DNA of 64,000 nucleotides from Rhizophlyctis rosea (GCA_027596075.1 JADGJC010000044.1:124001-188000), one strand, 5' to 3'; shown: positions 49,315 to 60,859, counted from the stretch's first letter. Numbers and translations are program-made. Notes: generated by a model from the letters alone, not told the origin.

Positions 49315-50821
49315 GACACGGCTCGATGGAATGGCAAGTGAATCAATGGTCCATCAAAGTAGGGTCAGTGCAAGGCTTTGCGCAGAGAACGTCAGCAAGC
49401 GGAAGGCAAGTGGGCAACGGAAGATCAATCTGAAGCAGCAAGACTTGAGCGAACGATATCTTCTGCTTCTGAACGATGGGTCTGAGGCATACCTGAACTG
49501 CAGCACTCTTTCGCGAACTCAATCAAAAGATGGATAGGTGGACAGGCTCACCACCTTACAAATAGCAAGAAAATTGCAATGACTACCAGCAACTAGTTGC
49601 CAAACTCTGTGAAATAAAGATCAACGTAAGAGACATAAAAATGAAGATCAAGTTTGAAAAGGGGTTCGCATATATGATTTGAGTAGGACTACTGTGATAT
49701 GGGGATGAGAGATTGCTGCGCAAAAGCAATCTTCCTTTGCGTACAACAAAAGTATGATTTCATATATGCATGTGCATTCAAAGTGGGTATGCATGATGAT
49801 GTGATGTATCCTGTCGGCAGTGAGTCAGTGACTGAGAGTGGGTGTGGGTGGGTGCGGGTGGGTGTGGATGAAAAATCGAGTGGACTCGGCCCACGCCGGA
49901 GGAGTACTGGTATAGCAACACCCTGGGAACCACGCTTATATGCATTGCTTGTTGTTGCAGCCATTTGATGCAATTGGGAGGTGCAGACCCTGCAGACACT
50001 GTTCGCAACCCGTCATGCCATTTTCATCCACTGCAGCACTGTGCCTCCCTCCACTGTGCCTCTGTACCGGGCCCCCACCAGGAACGTATTGCTTTGCTTG
50101 CACCTACGCCATTTTTCATTTCCTTATGGTGACATACTACCAGTACCGTGATTGCGGTACACTTATGCCATGGCACATAAGGGCAGCTGGCCGTCAGCGA
50201 TCACGCGTGCTTTGCGGAGGTGTACAGTTGGGTCCTTCCAGCCAAAGCCACTAATTAAAATTTAATCAACGCGTGGCGCGGCTGTCCCATCCACCAGGCC
50301 AAGACTCAAGGTCTCAAAGTCAAGGGGCCTTGAGACGCAACAGACACTGTCAGACAGGACGTGTCACTTACCTGTGGCTTGCCGACATCTCCAGTCACAA
50401 CGAACTTCGTCATTTCCCTGTCCTGGGGTCGTCCTTCTCTTGGTCGAGAAAATGCTTCAGGTTCACTGCTTTATCGGCCTCGATGTCATGCCTGACATCA
50501 TGGTAGGACCATAGCGGCCACATCACAAAAATATACAATCACAATTCAGAGGATAGATGTGGGATATTCTCAGTATGTTGTAGAGTTTACGCCGAGATTG
50601 GTGAAATCGAAGTAATCGAGTGCATGGCATGTCTTCCAAGTCGGAATGTTTGCGTATGACTGGAGAATGAACAGAGTTGGAACGTGCTCCGTAATTCCCC
50701 ATCGTGACTGCTGAGAATGTTTCCATCCACCATCAGCATGCGAGTTACTCTGCTATCACGAAGATACCCAAGTTCCATTCTAATTGACGACGGTGTATAT
50801 AAGAATATTCCAACTCCTGCA
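49315..50821. other. 1.5-kb intergenic region with simple repeats
   Basis: This separates the start of the leftward chitin synthase gene and the stop of the leftward F-box gene. It contains a G/T-rich gtgggtg run at about 49838-49867 and several short open frames without domains. The left part should be the chitin synthase promoter; I see no gene. Confidence 0.5.
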
Positions 50822-51969
50822 CTAGTCCTTAAATACAACGACACCCCGTTTCAACGCAACCAAGAAACGCTTCATGCCTGATCCGTAGGATAAAGTTCTC
50901 AAGCCAAGTTCTTCCCCAACTTCATGTAATCGTTTTCTATCTGAAGACTTTATGGTGGCAGGAAATTTCAAAACTCGTGCCTCGGCATCCAACGCAAAAG
51001 CGCGGAGTAACCTGGTTGGGTCCTTCTCCAACCAATGCCAATACTTATCCTTATAATGGTCAACAGTGACGTACGGGGCAAAGATTTGTCTATGGAACAT
51101 GGCTTCTCCATCAACATTGTCGCGTTGTGCTTTTGAAGAGGAATGTGGTGAGAGAGAGGAGGTCGGGGTAGATATTAGATCTGTGGTGTGAGATGTGGAT
51201 GCAGTTATATCTGATTTGGACTTTCGCCGAAACTTTCGTGCTAGATTCTCCTGCTTCGTGAAAGGGAACTTGCGGCCGGCGACGGTCCATGCGTGCGCAA
51301 GAGATATCTAAGTAGCGAGAATGAGCATGCATCAAACCGTTCTTGCAAATGAACAAAGGCATGCTCACCCTTATTTGCCGGGTATGTTCATTCAAATTTG
51401 CCTCCCATTGAGCGTGGGCTTTAGATCGCGGTTTGCGCAACCTCTCCCATACCGCCTGGTGTTCAGCTCGGTCTAATCCAGCCCAAGAAGGATCAAAGCT
51501 TTCCCATTCGACAAAGCTTTCGGCTATCTTCGGTGGCTCTGATCCGATGACGACGTTGATCACATACTTTTGTATGTGCGGAAGGAGGCTAAGGGCGAGA
51601 ACGTCCGTTTGCGGAGGGTCAGGTGATTGCGCAGATTTTGGCACACTCTGAGGATCTTTTGACAATGTAATAACATAGTGCAATAGTCGATCAAGCGGCG
51701 GGCTTGTAAGGAGGGATTGGAGGAGGGGTTCGGTGGCCAGTCGGCGAAAAGTCCGGCAAGTGCTTCGTAACCTTTGCAAACCGTAAGAGTCACGCCCTTG
51801 GACGAGGCATTCAAGGATGCTTTCCCAAAGCTCCACCGGCAAGAGCGAAAGTGGGTCAAAGCCGTCTGCAGTTTGAAGTGTTTAGCGTCCGCAGCTGTTT
51901 GCCAGTTCTTTGGAGAGGGTGATCAGTACCAGCTATCGCAGATGTTCCCTCCGCCAGCTCGCCCTGCAT
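50822..51969 (-). CDS. F-box-like and R3H domain protein
   Basis: Three exons on the minus strand: 51969-51930, 51865-51369 and 51307-50822; 340 residues in frame. Residues about 20-60 read LPVELWESILECLVQGRD and LRSTCRTFRRLATEP, a convincing F-box-like motif that would dock on Skp1 of SCF ubiquitin ligases. A middle region rich in Trp and Arg (ESFVEWESFDPSWAGLD, KAHAQWEANLNEHTRQ) follows. The C-terminal 90 residues contain LKFPATIKSSDRKRLHEVGE and LGLRTLSYGSGMKR, which fit an R3H single-stranded nucleic-acid-binding domain (Arg-x3-His spacing). The first exon of 13 codons is inferred from splice phase. A factor coupling ubiquitination to nucleic-acid binding is one reading; the exact function is unknown. 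Confidence 0.78.
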
Positions 51970-52361
51970 ATTCCGCAAACAAGCACGATACACAAGAGGG
52001 AAGCGTTTTGTGATACTTTAATTGATGTTGAGGTGAGCAACGGGTGGAGCGTGTAAGAGTGTGAGAAGATACAAAAGAAGGAATCGAACTGCCAAACCGA
52101 CTGCCAAAGGCTTATTACACTTATACCCCCTTCTGGATATGAACCGTGAACTGTGACTTGGCCACCAAACCCACGTGTCGTCATATTCACAAAGTCGGAG
52201 GGCATTAGCCCAGGGCCAGGGCATGAGTCCAGAAGTCTTGAAGTCTTGCACCATCTTGATTCTTGAACACCTTTACTACCCTTTGACTCCTCTGGCTGGT
52301 ACTTTGAATTGAATTACGTATCTCTATTGATCACCCAGCACCTCTGACTGCAACCAAGAGA
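51970..52361. promoter_or_regulatory. divergent promoter region of F-box/R3H and HSE1 genes
   Basis: A 392-bp gap between start codons pointing away from each other. No TATA element was recognised with confidence. It is flagged on geometry. Confidence 0.4.
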
Positions 52362-54251
52362 ATGGCGCTGGAAGATCTTATCGGTAAGTCCTTTGGACTT
52401 GACACACCTTTGCTATCTACAGAAACTCAACGCGACCGTGACTCTTGTGCAGTGAAAGCAACCAAGGAGACCAACACCGGGGAGGACTGGCAGTCTATTA
52501 TTGTCATATGTGAACAGGCCGAAAGGCAAGGGATACTTTAAGCACTCACTTCCAAACGTCTTCATGATCCTCAACGTTTTCCCGTTTTTCCAAAGGAGTG
52601 AAGCTTCAGCACGTGAAGCGGTTTCTATTCTTACACGGCGAATAAGCCACAAAAATGTCAATGTAAGTATGCAACGGAGCATGGACTTCAGCTCTTAGTG
52701 GCAGCTAACGTTTGGTCGGTCGCTTCAGGTCGTCCTGTACGCACTCACTGTGGCAAACTCCCTGGTCCAAAATTGCGGCAAAATTGTCCGCCGTGAAATC
52801 TCCTCCCGTGCATTTGTTGATGCGCTCGTAAAGCAAGTGGCGAATAAGTCCACACACGAAGTTGTGCGGACGAGGATCTTGGATTTCATTCAACAATGGG
52901 CTGAGGCTTTCAAGCTGGATCCCACTTTGGGGTATATATGCCGCGAATTGTGACTTTCCAGATGTGACAATGCATGACACTATACCCAGGTTCATGGTGG
53001 ACACATACAATCAACTTAAAGCACAAAATTACCAATTCCCTGCATCTCACAAACCTGATCTCGTAAAAACACAAGCCATGCTGGATAAGGAGAAGGAAGA
53101 GGAAGAATTGCAGCTTGCGGTGAGCAAACTTGGAGGTTTCTTGATAGCACATACACTGATTATTCCTTCACATCAGCTGGCGCTATCGCTATCAGCACAA
53201 GAGTCGGGCGGCAGCAGATCAACGTCCAAACCAGCACCTCGTCCTGTTCAGGTAGCGGATTGATGACGACTTCAGATATGTGCTATCAACATCTTTGATT
53301 TTAAAGACTAATAAATGAAAGCAGACCGGCCCAAAGGTTTTGTTTCAAGTGCGGGCTCTGTACGACTTCCCCGGGACTGAAGAAGGGGAACTCCGACTAA
53401 CCCGCAATGAAGTCATTGACGTTTACGATGCGACGACTTTCCAAGATTGGTGGAAAGGCGAAGTACGTGGCCAGGTGGGAATTTTCCCGTCCAACTATGT
53501 GGAGAAGATTGAATCATCAGCGGGGGCGGGAGGTGCGAAGAAGGCGGGGGAGACGTCGGCGGGACGGGTCCCAATCGGCGGAAACATGGAGGCGCAGGTG
53601 TTGGCGGACGGTGCGAGAATTGGCGAGTTCTTGGCGTTGTTGGCGCAGATTGACCCTAAGAGGGACAATCTGAGCGAGAATGAAAAATTGCAGGTATGTG
53701 CAACTCCGGAAAAGAATATATGGAATGACTGTTATATATAATCCGCACTTTTTGCAGGAAGCATATCACGCAATCCTCCTTTTGCGTCCAAAATTGGTGA
53801 AGCTTGTTGAGCAGTATAAGTTCAAACAAGGTGAGATAGGTGTCAACTGCAGGGACGGGAACATTTGTTGGGCATTGGATTAACGAAAAGGCATGTGGAT
53901 ACACAGATGATTTGTACGCTCTGAATGACCGATTCACAAAGGCGTCATCAACCTATCACCGACTGATGGAGGCTTCTCTGGCCCAGTATCAACGACACCC
54001 GCACGCTGGTGGTAAGTAAAACATCAAAACCCTTCGCCTTAATTGACAGTGATGGGCTGGAAGTCTCATCGTATGATGAATGAATAGGATACGCCCCACA
54101 ACAGCCGTACGCCGCACAGGGTTACGCATCACAGCCGGTGGCTCCGTACCCTCAGCAACCCCAACCACAACAGTACTCAGATCAAAGCTACGCTCAGCAA
54201 CACCACCAAGCACCCCCTCCTCACCACCAGCAGCAATACCCCGGATACTAG
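52362..54251 (+). CDS. HSE1: ESCRT-0 subunit Hse1/STAM (VHS-UIM-SH3-GAT)
   Basis: Ten exons: 52362-52383, 52453-52525, 52596-52662, 52729-52931, 52990-53119, 53177-53251, 53325-53693, 53758-53830, 53907-54011 and 54088-54251; 426 residues. The VHS domain (about 1-145) includes TGEDWQSIIVICEQAE, SILTRRISHKNVN and VVLYALTVANSLVQNCG. A ubiquitin-interacting motif follows (EEELQLALALSLSAQE, about 160-175), then an SH3 domain (VRALYDFPGTEEGELRL to GQVGIFPSNYVE, about 200-255). A helical GAT-like segment and a Gln/Pro/Tyr-rich tail complete the protein. With Vps27 it sorts ubiquitinated cargo at endosomes. The intron at 52526-52595 uses a GC donor (AG/GCAAGG), needed to keep the VHS frame. It converges on SSX2IP, 103 bp between stops. 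Confidence 0.94.
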
Positions 54252-54354
54252 TTTATTGCACATCACCATACATGGCACCTTAGCGTGCATCTGTAATCTG
54301 TGAATTCCGTCCTGTAATTTTACGTTCCTGCAAATCTACGAAAGGGCATAAATT

Positions 54355-57266
54355 TCAAGCACTGGGCGCGTCCCTTAGAGTATCTACTTTTGCTCTCTCC
54401 CTGTCTTTACCCCTGAAACCACCTCTCCTTTCCATTACCTCATGGTTCTCCAGATCATCCGGCTCAATGTTTTCCTTCGACACATCCTGTCCAGGCCGCA
54501 CCGTTCGTGTCATCGCCCTACTACCCCCTTTCCCAACCCCCTCCCCTACCATACCCCCGACGGCCCTCCCACCCGCGCTAACAGCAATTCTCACGCTCCT
54601 ACTTAAATTGGGTGTACTGCTCTGCTTCCTTAAAGCGCTCTTGATAGACGACTGCGTCGAACCAGGCGTCGCCATCGTCATTGTCGTCGTAGCCGGTGAA
54701 TTGCCCGTCAACAAACTTCCATCTTTATTCCTCCGTAACCATTCTCTTTCGTTGTCCCTACTACCTCCAGGCTGGTAATGGTGATTGGCACTTTCGGGCG
54801 TGCGCAAAGTGTCGGATTCCGTGATGATTTCTCCTGGTGTAAGTTTTGGGTTGATGGTGCTGTAGGATGCGAAGCACGCGGTTGGGGTGGTGATGGATGA
54901 GAGCGGCGAGTGGTCGATTTGGAGTGAGGGAGTCAGTGCGAGGCGTGTGGAGGGTGTTTTGGGTAGTTGGTTCTGTTGAGGTTGAGTGGTCAGCTTTTCT
55001 TTCAGCCACCTGTATGAAGAAGTGTTTGATGGTCAATAGGGGATGTGTGCTGAAAATGATGTGCAAACGGGAGCTGCGCAATCTTATACTCACTGCGGTG
55101 TCTTCGGAAGTCCCTGCAACAAATGCTCGGTAGCGTGCATTCTTTGTTCGTTGATGAAGTCGTCTTTCTCTCGCTGCATTTCAGCAAGCCATATCAGCAA
55201 CCGCCATTGCCACCACCCGCTTCAAAGCTCGTGTACACGCAAAAGTGTCATCTCTAACCTGCAACGCCTCCCGCTCCAATCCCAATTTTATGGCCGCCTC
55301 AGTAAACCTCCGTCGATCCTCCTCCAATTGCGCTTTTTGTTGTGCAATACCCCTCCGCTCCTCTTCCAGTTCCGCTGACATTTCGAACCTGCAAAACATA
55401 CCCAGACCAGTATCCATGAGTTCGATCCTTTCTTACAGTGTATGAAAACGTTAAAAACAAAAGACTCACGTTTCTGCAGACTGGTCTCCAGTTCTTGCAG
55501 CTGTCTGTGCATCCAATGATGTGATCAATAATCGATTCTGCTGCTCAAGCAACCGACGGTATTCATCTATGGTCAATGATGAACATTGATGTCAAGCGCA
55601 GGGGCAGATTGATCAATGTGCATTGAGTATATACCGCACTCTGATTGTAATCGGCTCAGCTCCTCCAACATCTCTGGTTGCACTTGCACTCCAGTCTGTG
55701 CATGTCGCAACACCTCCCACTCCTCCCTTGTCTCTTCGATCGCGCTGCGCAACTTGTGTAAAACGGAATGTCGAACCAAATCGAAGGGCATGTTGAACTG
55801 AGCTTCTTCATTTGCAGTGTTTGGTCTCTGTGACTTGGTGTCAGGGATACGTCCATACCAATCGACCTGACCGACATCGTGTCCAGCCCTATCCGGAACA
55901 TTTACCCCCACATCCCCTTCCCCGTCCTGCAAAGTGTCTCCAACTCCATGGTGCCGCGTCAGCTGGTTCTGCAACTCGCTGTACATCTCAAATAGGCATC
56001 GCCGCAAGTTTGCATTTTCGGAAATAATTTCTTTCTCTCGCTCTTCGTAAGTTGTAATTACGGCCGTGTACATTCCATCGTCCTGCCAAAGTGATCTTTC
56101 TCATCAGCACACTATGAATGTTCTGTGACAATCACCAAACAAGATACCAACGTCTTTCTTCTTCTCCTTTACGCACAGCCCGGAAGTCTTTGGCAGCGCA
56201 TTTACGATTTTGATGTTTCCGTTCTTTGGATGTTTCTCGGTCATGGAACGGGACAGCTGCTCGCGCAGTCGGAGGTAATCTCGTTCCTTTTTACGCATTT
56301 CGTGCTAGTGATAAATGTTAGACTTTGTGACGGCTGGAGAAGATGATCAGATCCTCCTTTAACTTGCCTGGAATTGCGCCTTGCTTTGCTGTAATGTAAC
56401 CTGAGCCGTTTTCATTTCCTCCCTGGCGACTTTATGCTTTTCTTTGAGTGTTCGGAGGTTCGATTCCAGAGTGCTGTTGAGGTGCTTTATCGGTCATGCC
56501 CCCCAAGAAGCAGCGGTTATGCCAAGCGTAACATACTCCAGCTTGCTGTTGAGAGCATCAACTTCTCGCTCACTTTGCTCTAGTCGTGCTTTCAATCGCG
56601 CCTAATAGATTGATTACTATAGCACGAGAGCCGTGGAAGCAAAACGGCTATCCCAAATCCGTACCGCTGTGTCCGTGAGGTCATCATTGTCGTTTGCTAG
56701 CCGGCGCAGTCTCTCGTGCAAGTCTTCCCTGTAAGCGACATCTTTCTACAATTTGATCACATTGATGGTCAGTGCAAAACTTCCTCACGGGAACATTGGA
56801 ACAAAACCCCTCCACCCATCCGCCTCCCCCTCCACCTCCACTCATATTGACGTCGCCGGCTCACTTCCACCAGTGCTGGCAGTAACTTGACATCGACCAG
56901 GCTACTGCCATTTCCGTCTCAGTCTCAACTTCCACGCCCCTGTATCATGAGCCCCAGCCGACTGCGGTTGTTCCTCCCAAGCTCCCAAGACGCAACGCAC
57001 CTGCCTCTGCTGCAGTAGCGTGAAGATACAGGTGACAATCTGAGCAGCCTGTATTTCTTTCCCACCAACACTGCTCAATATGTCGAGTTGAGCGGGGAAG
57101 CCTGCAGCCCCTAATTCTCGGTTGACAAATTCTATGCTTTTCGCAAGGTTGTCTACAGCACTTGTTGTGGAGACGAACAGATTGAGTGAAGTGTCAACAT
57201 ATATTGCCCTTTTGTGAAAATGAGAAACACATTGGGGTCGACAAAATACCTTTCGTCTACGGCCAT
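54355..57266 (-). CDS. SSX2IP/ADIP/Msd1-family centrosomal coiled-coil protein
   Basis: Eleven exons on the minus strand: 57266-57250, 57208-57001, 56745-56665, 56601-56537, 56473-56368, 56304-56152, 56082-55635, 55566-55470, 55388-55259, 55173-55094 and 55009-54355; 679 residues in frame. Residues from about 20 to 75 form the N-terminal helical domain (NLAKSIEFVNRELGAAGFP and IVTCIFTLLQQRQ). Coiled coil follows, with QHEMRKKERDYLRLREQLS, MYTAVITTYEEREKEI and the signature RRRFTEAAIKLGLEREAL, then QWLKEKL. The blocks align in order with human SSX2IP. The C-terminal 200 residues are disordered and basic. Family members anchor microtubules at centrosomes, centriolar satellites or, in fission yeast (Msd1), spindle poles. 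The first intron is only 41 bp, and the intron at 56305-56367 has a GC donor. Confidence 0.88.
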
Positions 57267-58666
57267 CATTGTTTACCGGCAGTCTGTCTCGGTGTTCTGT
57301 CGATCAACCACTCTGGACACCAGCAATATAGGTAAAATGATTGCTATTGATTGGTAGTTGCGAAAGCTGTATTGATAGATGACGTTTTCCGCTAACGGTC
57401 TTGACTGTCCTATAGGCAAACGGCTACAATGCCGAGATGCTGCTGTGATAGGGATCAAGCAGAATTTGTTTTAGCCGACAACAGGATGAAATAACTAGGT
57501 GGTTTACATATGTCCGGATGGCACGGACACCGCGATGTGTGTGGGTTGTCTCCTGCATTGCGCCACATCGTTCAGATTATCATTTTCCTCCCAGACAAGG
57601 AGCACCTGTGATCTGAGCACCCCAGGGACCCTGTCGCATCCTGCTGCTTCTGCCAGCTGCCAACTGCCAATTGCCAACTCGCCGAACTCGCTGTGGCGAG
57701 ACACCTAAAGAGTGAGTACGGTAGTGCACTGTACCGGTAGTCTGTGGCGTGTGCGATGAAGATGGATTGAGGATGATTCGTTGATTGATGGGAATTGGTC
57801 ACTTCATATCCAATCCCCTTCCCCCCGGATGATCACATCCAATATAGTATGCAGTCAGTGCATGCAACTTATGCATGCAGACTGATGGGTTGAGTGCATC
57901 TGGGATGACTTGATGAGTGGCGTCTGAGTGATGGGCCCAAGTGTGGTCGGTGTAAATGGGGAGGTTCCCCCCCCCCCCCCCCCTTCAGGAGCCACTATTC
58001 ATCCACAGTAACTCACCTGTCAGCATTGTAGTTCGACCGAAATACCCTACACTAAACTCTCATCAACTGGCGGTAGGTACTAAGCCAGTGCTTGTGCTAG
58101 TACTGAACAAGGATTGATTCGACTCGATATAATAGTCAGAGATTGTCACACTCAATATTCACTATCAAGTCGGTGCCATCCTTGCTGCCCCTCACAGTAT
58201 TTTGCTTCTCACTTTGAGTAAGACTCGTAGGTGCTCCCTTGCCTCACCCAGTCCACCGAGCGTGAAGTCTCATTCATCCGAGTCCCACCTTTCGAACTCC
58301 TTCCACCAATCGCCCGCTGTTTCCCATTTCAACGTCAAAATCACGCCCCTGATCTCTGATCATTTCCCTTTCATACATTCACTCTTGCCCTCTTCGTTTG
58401 CTTGTGCTGCACGACTTGCTTAGACTCCAATAAGTGATACTCTACAACAGAACGCAACATCATCCCATAGTGTCACACCATCATCCTACACAGTCTTCCA
58501 AATACCACGAACAAAACATTCAAGTTTCGAGACTCGCATTCACCTGCGACCGCGGTACCCGTGCTACCAGTTACTACATCCACAACCTCGCATCATATCT
58601 GTATACATTACAATCTGGGTTAGCCAAGGTGGAAATATATTAGCCGTTGGTCCAGTACCTAACGCG
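57267..58666. other. 1.4-kb divergent intergenic region with a poly-C run
   Basis: It lies between the starts of the SSX2IP gene (leftward) and the Whi5-like gene (rightward). It contains a 17-base C homopolymer at 57967-57983 and two tgcatgca palindromes at 57859-57866 and 57872-57879. No supported gene. The stretch from 58200 to 58660 has open frames of 60-70 codons that look like leader sequence. Confidence 0.45.
57967..57983. repeat. poly-C homopolymer, 17 bases
   Basis: Uninterrupted run of 17 C on the plus strand, about 680 bp upstream of the Whi5-like start codon. Its length may be variable or a sequencing artefact, as homopolymers of this size are error-prone. Confidence 0.85.
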
Positions 58667-60568
58667 ATGGGAATGGACTTGGATCAATGGACATTGGCAT
58701 ACGATGCTGGTGGTCCTGAACGATTCCAAAAGCGTCACTACGCTCGGGTGAGTGCCCAAGTGTTCCACCACATCCCAATACCAAAAATCGCTCATCTCGA
58801 CCATTTTCAGCTGCATGCAAATCTCCAGAACCGTCTCAAACTTGCCGCATACAAAATAAAAGTCGGAATGGAAGATCAGCCCTTCGAAGCACTACAAAGC
58901 CTGTTCAAAAAAGAAACCGAAACGAAAAAACTGGATGCCGTAGCTGCGGCACATGGCATCGCGCAGTGCCCAGGTAGAACATCACCGCTCAGATCTCGGA
59001 CGGAAGCCGCCCCAATATTTGACATGGACGACTTGGACTGCTATCGGCCGCAGCTCGTTTGTCAAGATATGGAGTGCGAGCTTGCACGTTGTTGGAAGGA
59101 GCCGTACGTCCGAAGAAATGCCGAACCAAGAAGTCAGCAATGTAGCGATGGATATGATGATAGGTTTGAACACAGCATAGGACTTCAGGGGGATATCGGA
59201 GGAATGGTTACGGCTTGTATGGCTACACATGCGTTTCATGCAGAAGAACCGAATCTCCTCAACACACCTTTGACTGCCCCGCCAGAAGCTTACTACAGCA
59301 GCAGCTTTGGGACTGCGGACTCTTCCCACCACCAGCAAACCTCCTGCGACCCACTAACACTGGCCCCCTCATCTGAGGAAGATCTACACTACCGGCCTGA
59401 ATTGCTCCAAAATCATAACCCCGCCCAGCAGGCATCAAACCTTATGATTGCCCGCCACCAACGCGAATCAAATCTTGATCATCCCTCCATTGCATACCCG
59501 TTCAACGTTCATACCCCATTCTCCTCCCCCTACCCATCCGCCGAAGCTGAGCAAATTCCGTCGTATGCTCAACAAAAAGACCTTTGGGTCAAAGTTCTGG
59601 AAACAGCACAGAACCGCAATCACATGCATCCCACCACATCGTCTTACACCGCCACCATGCCTGCCTCGTCCTTGACTTCCACCTCCTCTCATCAGACCAA
59701 CCCATCAGCAACTCTCCTACGGTCTCAATCCGATATCACCCACATTACATCGCGTCGGAATTCGTGGGGCGGAGCCGAACTGGAAAGCCACCTGGCAGCA
59801 GGAGGAATGGAACGCAATCAAATTGTTTCTCAATTTACTGAGCAACTCAACCGTATCAAACGAGACAGTTCTGCCCCTCCCCCACATTCGCATTCCCAGC
59901 TGCACCATTCTCATTCACATCCTCAGCGAGCTACCACCGCAGCCGCTGCAGCCGCTGCAGCCGCTGCAGCCGCTGCAGCCGCTGCGCAAGTAGGCCGATT
60001 GGCATCGTCAGCACCGGGTACCTTTGCGTCGAAAGGCTTCTTTTTGATGGGAGGGATGGCGGGCGCAGTTGATGATGGTGGCGGGGAAGGGAGTGGAAGG
60101 GGTGACCCTTTGGCATTGGGACTGGGGGGCGGCATGGAGGCGATTGACTCTGGGATGGGCCATCGTGCGCGAAAGTCGCATTCTTTCAAACGAAGAGATG
60201 GGGCAGGAGGAGGGTGTGGGCTGGACCTGGACTTCGGAGGCATGCTCACCCTCTCAAACGCCCTTCCCGCTACCTCTATGCCCATGCGCTACCCGCCCGC
60301 GTTCACTCTCCCAGCGTCATCCGCACTCAATGCCGGTGCTACGGCCCTGACCAACCCGCCTGCGACTCTTGCAGAAATGCACATGCAGCAACTCGCCTTC
60401 TCAGCAGCACTGGCGATGAGCGAGAACCAAGCTTCTGGACGGAATCTCCTTCAGGAGATGTGTAGCGTCTACCCATCGGCTTTGGCAACCAGTTTGAGTT
60501 CCTCGGGGTTCGGGAGGGGTGGTAGTACTGATGGGAATGTGGGCGGGCAGGTGCACCGTGGGGCGTGA
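58667..60568 (+). CDS. Whi5/Nrm1-like G1/S transcriptional repressor (putative)
   Basis: Single exon of 633 residues. Residues about 50-67 read HANLQNRLKLAAYKIKVG, which fits the Whi5/Nrm1 GTB motif that binds SBF/MBF transcription factors; a moderately conserved segment follows. The rest is low complexity: His/Gln/Ser/Pro-rich from about 200 to 420, a run of about 16 Ala encoded by five 9-bp repeats, then a Gly-rich region. Serine-containing RRNSWG and RKSHSFKRR sites could be phosphorylated. If correct, it would hold G1/S genes off until Cdk phosphorylation. Assignment rests on one short motif, so a different nuclear protein is possible. Intron-free structure is unusual among its long neighbours. 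Confidence 0.62.
   Translation: MGMDLDQWTLAYDAGGPERFQKRHYARVSAQVFHHIPIPKIAHLDHFQLHANLQNRLKLAAYKIKVGMEDQPFEALQSLFKKETETKKLDAVAAAHGIAQCPGRTSPLRSRTEAAPIFDMDDLDCYRPQLVCQDMECELARCWKEPYVRRNAEPRSQQCSDGYDDRFEHSIGLQGDIGGMVTACMATHAFHAEEPNLLNTPLTAPPEAYYSSSFGTADSSHHQQTSCDPLTLAPSSEEDLHYRPELLQNHNPAQQASNLMIARHQRESNLDHPSIAYPFNVHTPFSSPYPSAEAEQIPSYAQQKDLWVKVLETAQNRNHMHPTTSSYTATMPASSLTSTSSHQTNPSATLLRSQSDITHITSRRNSWGGAELESHLAAGGMERNQIVSQFTEQLNRIKRDSSAPPPHSHSQLHHSHSHPQRATTAAAAAAAAAAAAAAAAQVGRLASSAPGTFASKGFFLMGGMAGAVDDGGGEGSGRGDPLALGLGGGMEAIDSGMGHRARKSHSFKRRDGAGGGCGLDLDFGGMLTLSNALPATSMPMRYPPAFTLPASSALNAGATALTNPPATLAEMHMQQLAFSAALAMSENQASGRNLLQEMCSVYPSALATSLSSSGFGRGGSTDGNVGGQVHRGA
59939..59983 (+). repeat. five perfect copies of a 9-bp unit encoding Ala-Ala-Ala
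   Basis: The unit gcagccgct is repeated five times without change inside the Whi5-like reading frame, encoding 15 Ala plus one more Ala codon. Such runs expand and contract by slippage. Confidence 0.9.
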
Positions 60569-60859
60569 AGGGAAATCCACCGAGCATAGAAAGGACTAAC
60601 GGGATCACACAGTCCTAGACTTCCACGATAGGGCAGTTCAGTCCACCTTGTGCACGTAGCCTCAAGTGCTTCGGAACAATAACACGTCGAACATGTTTTG
60701 GGAATTCCGTTATATATATTTCATTGGTTTTGGGGAGATACACCCCGACTTGGCTATTTAACATCGCTACCTGTCACACCGTTGATCTTTCACAGAAGCA
60801 ACCGCGAACCTCACAGCCCACGATCCCATTATTTACAAATCAACAAAAACACGCCAATC

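Noticed and set aside
56450..56480. tRNA-like GGTTCGATTCC string
   Set aside because: It falls inside a conserved coding exon of the SSX2IP gene and no cloverleaf can be drawn around it. No tRNA was found elsewhere by eye.
57859..57879. Paired tgcatgca palindromes as a possible operator
   Set aside because: Short self-palindromic octamers are common in AT/GC-balanced intergenic DNA, and no gene start is close enough to argue for a function.
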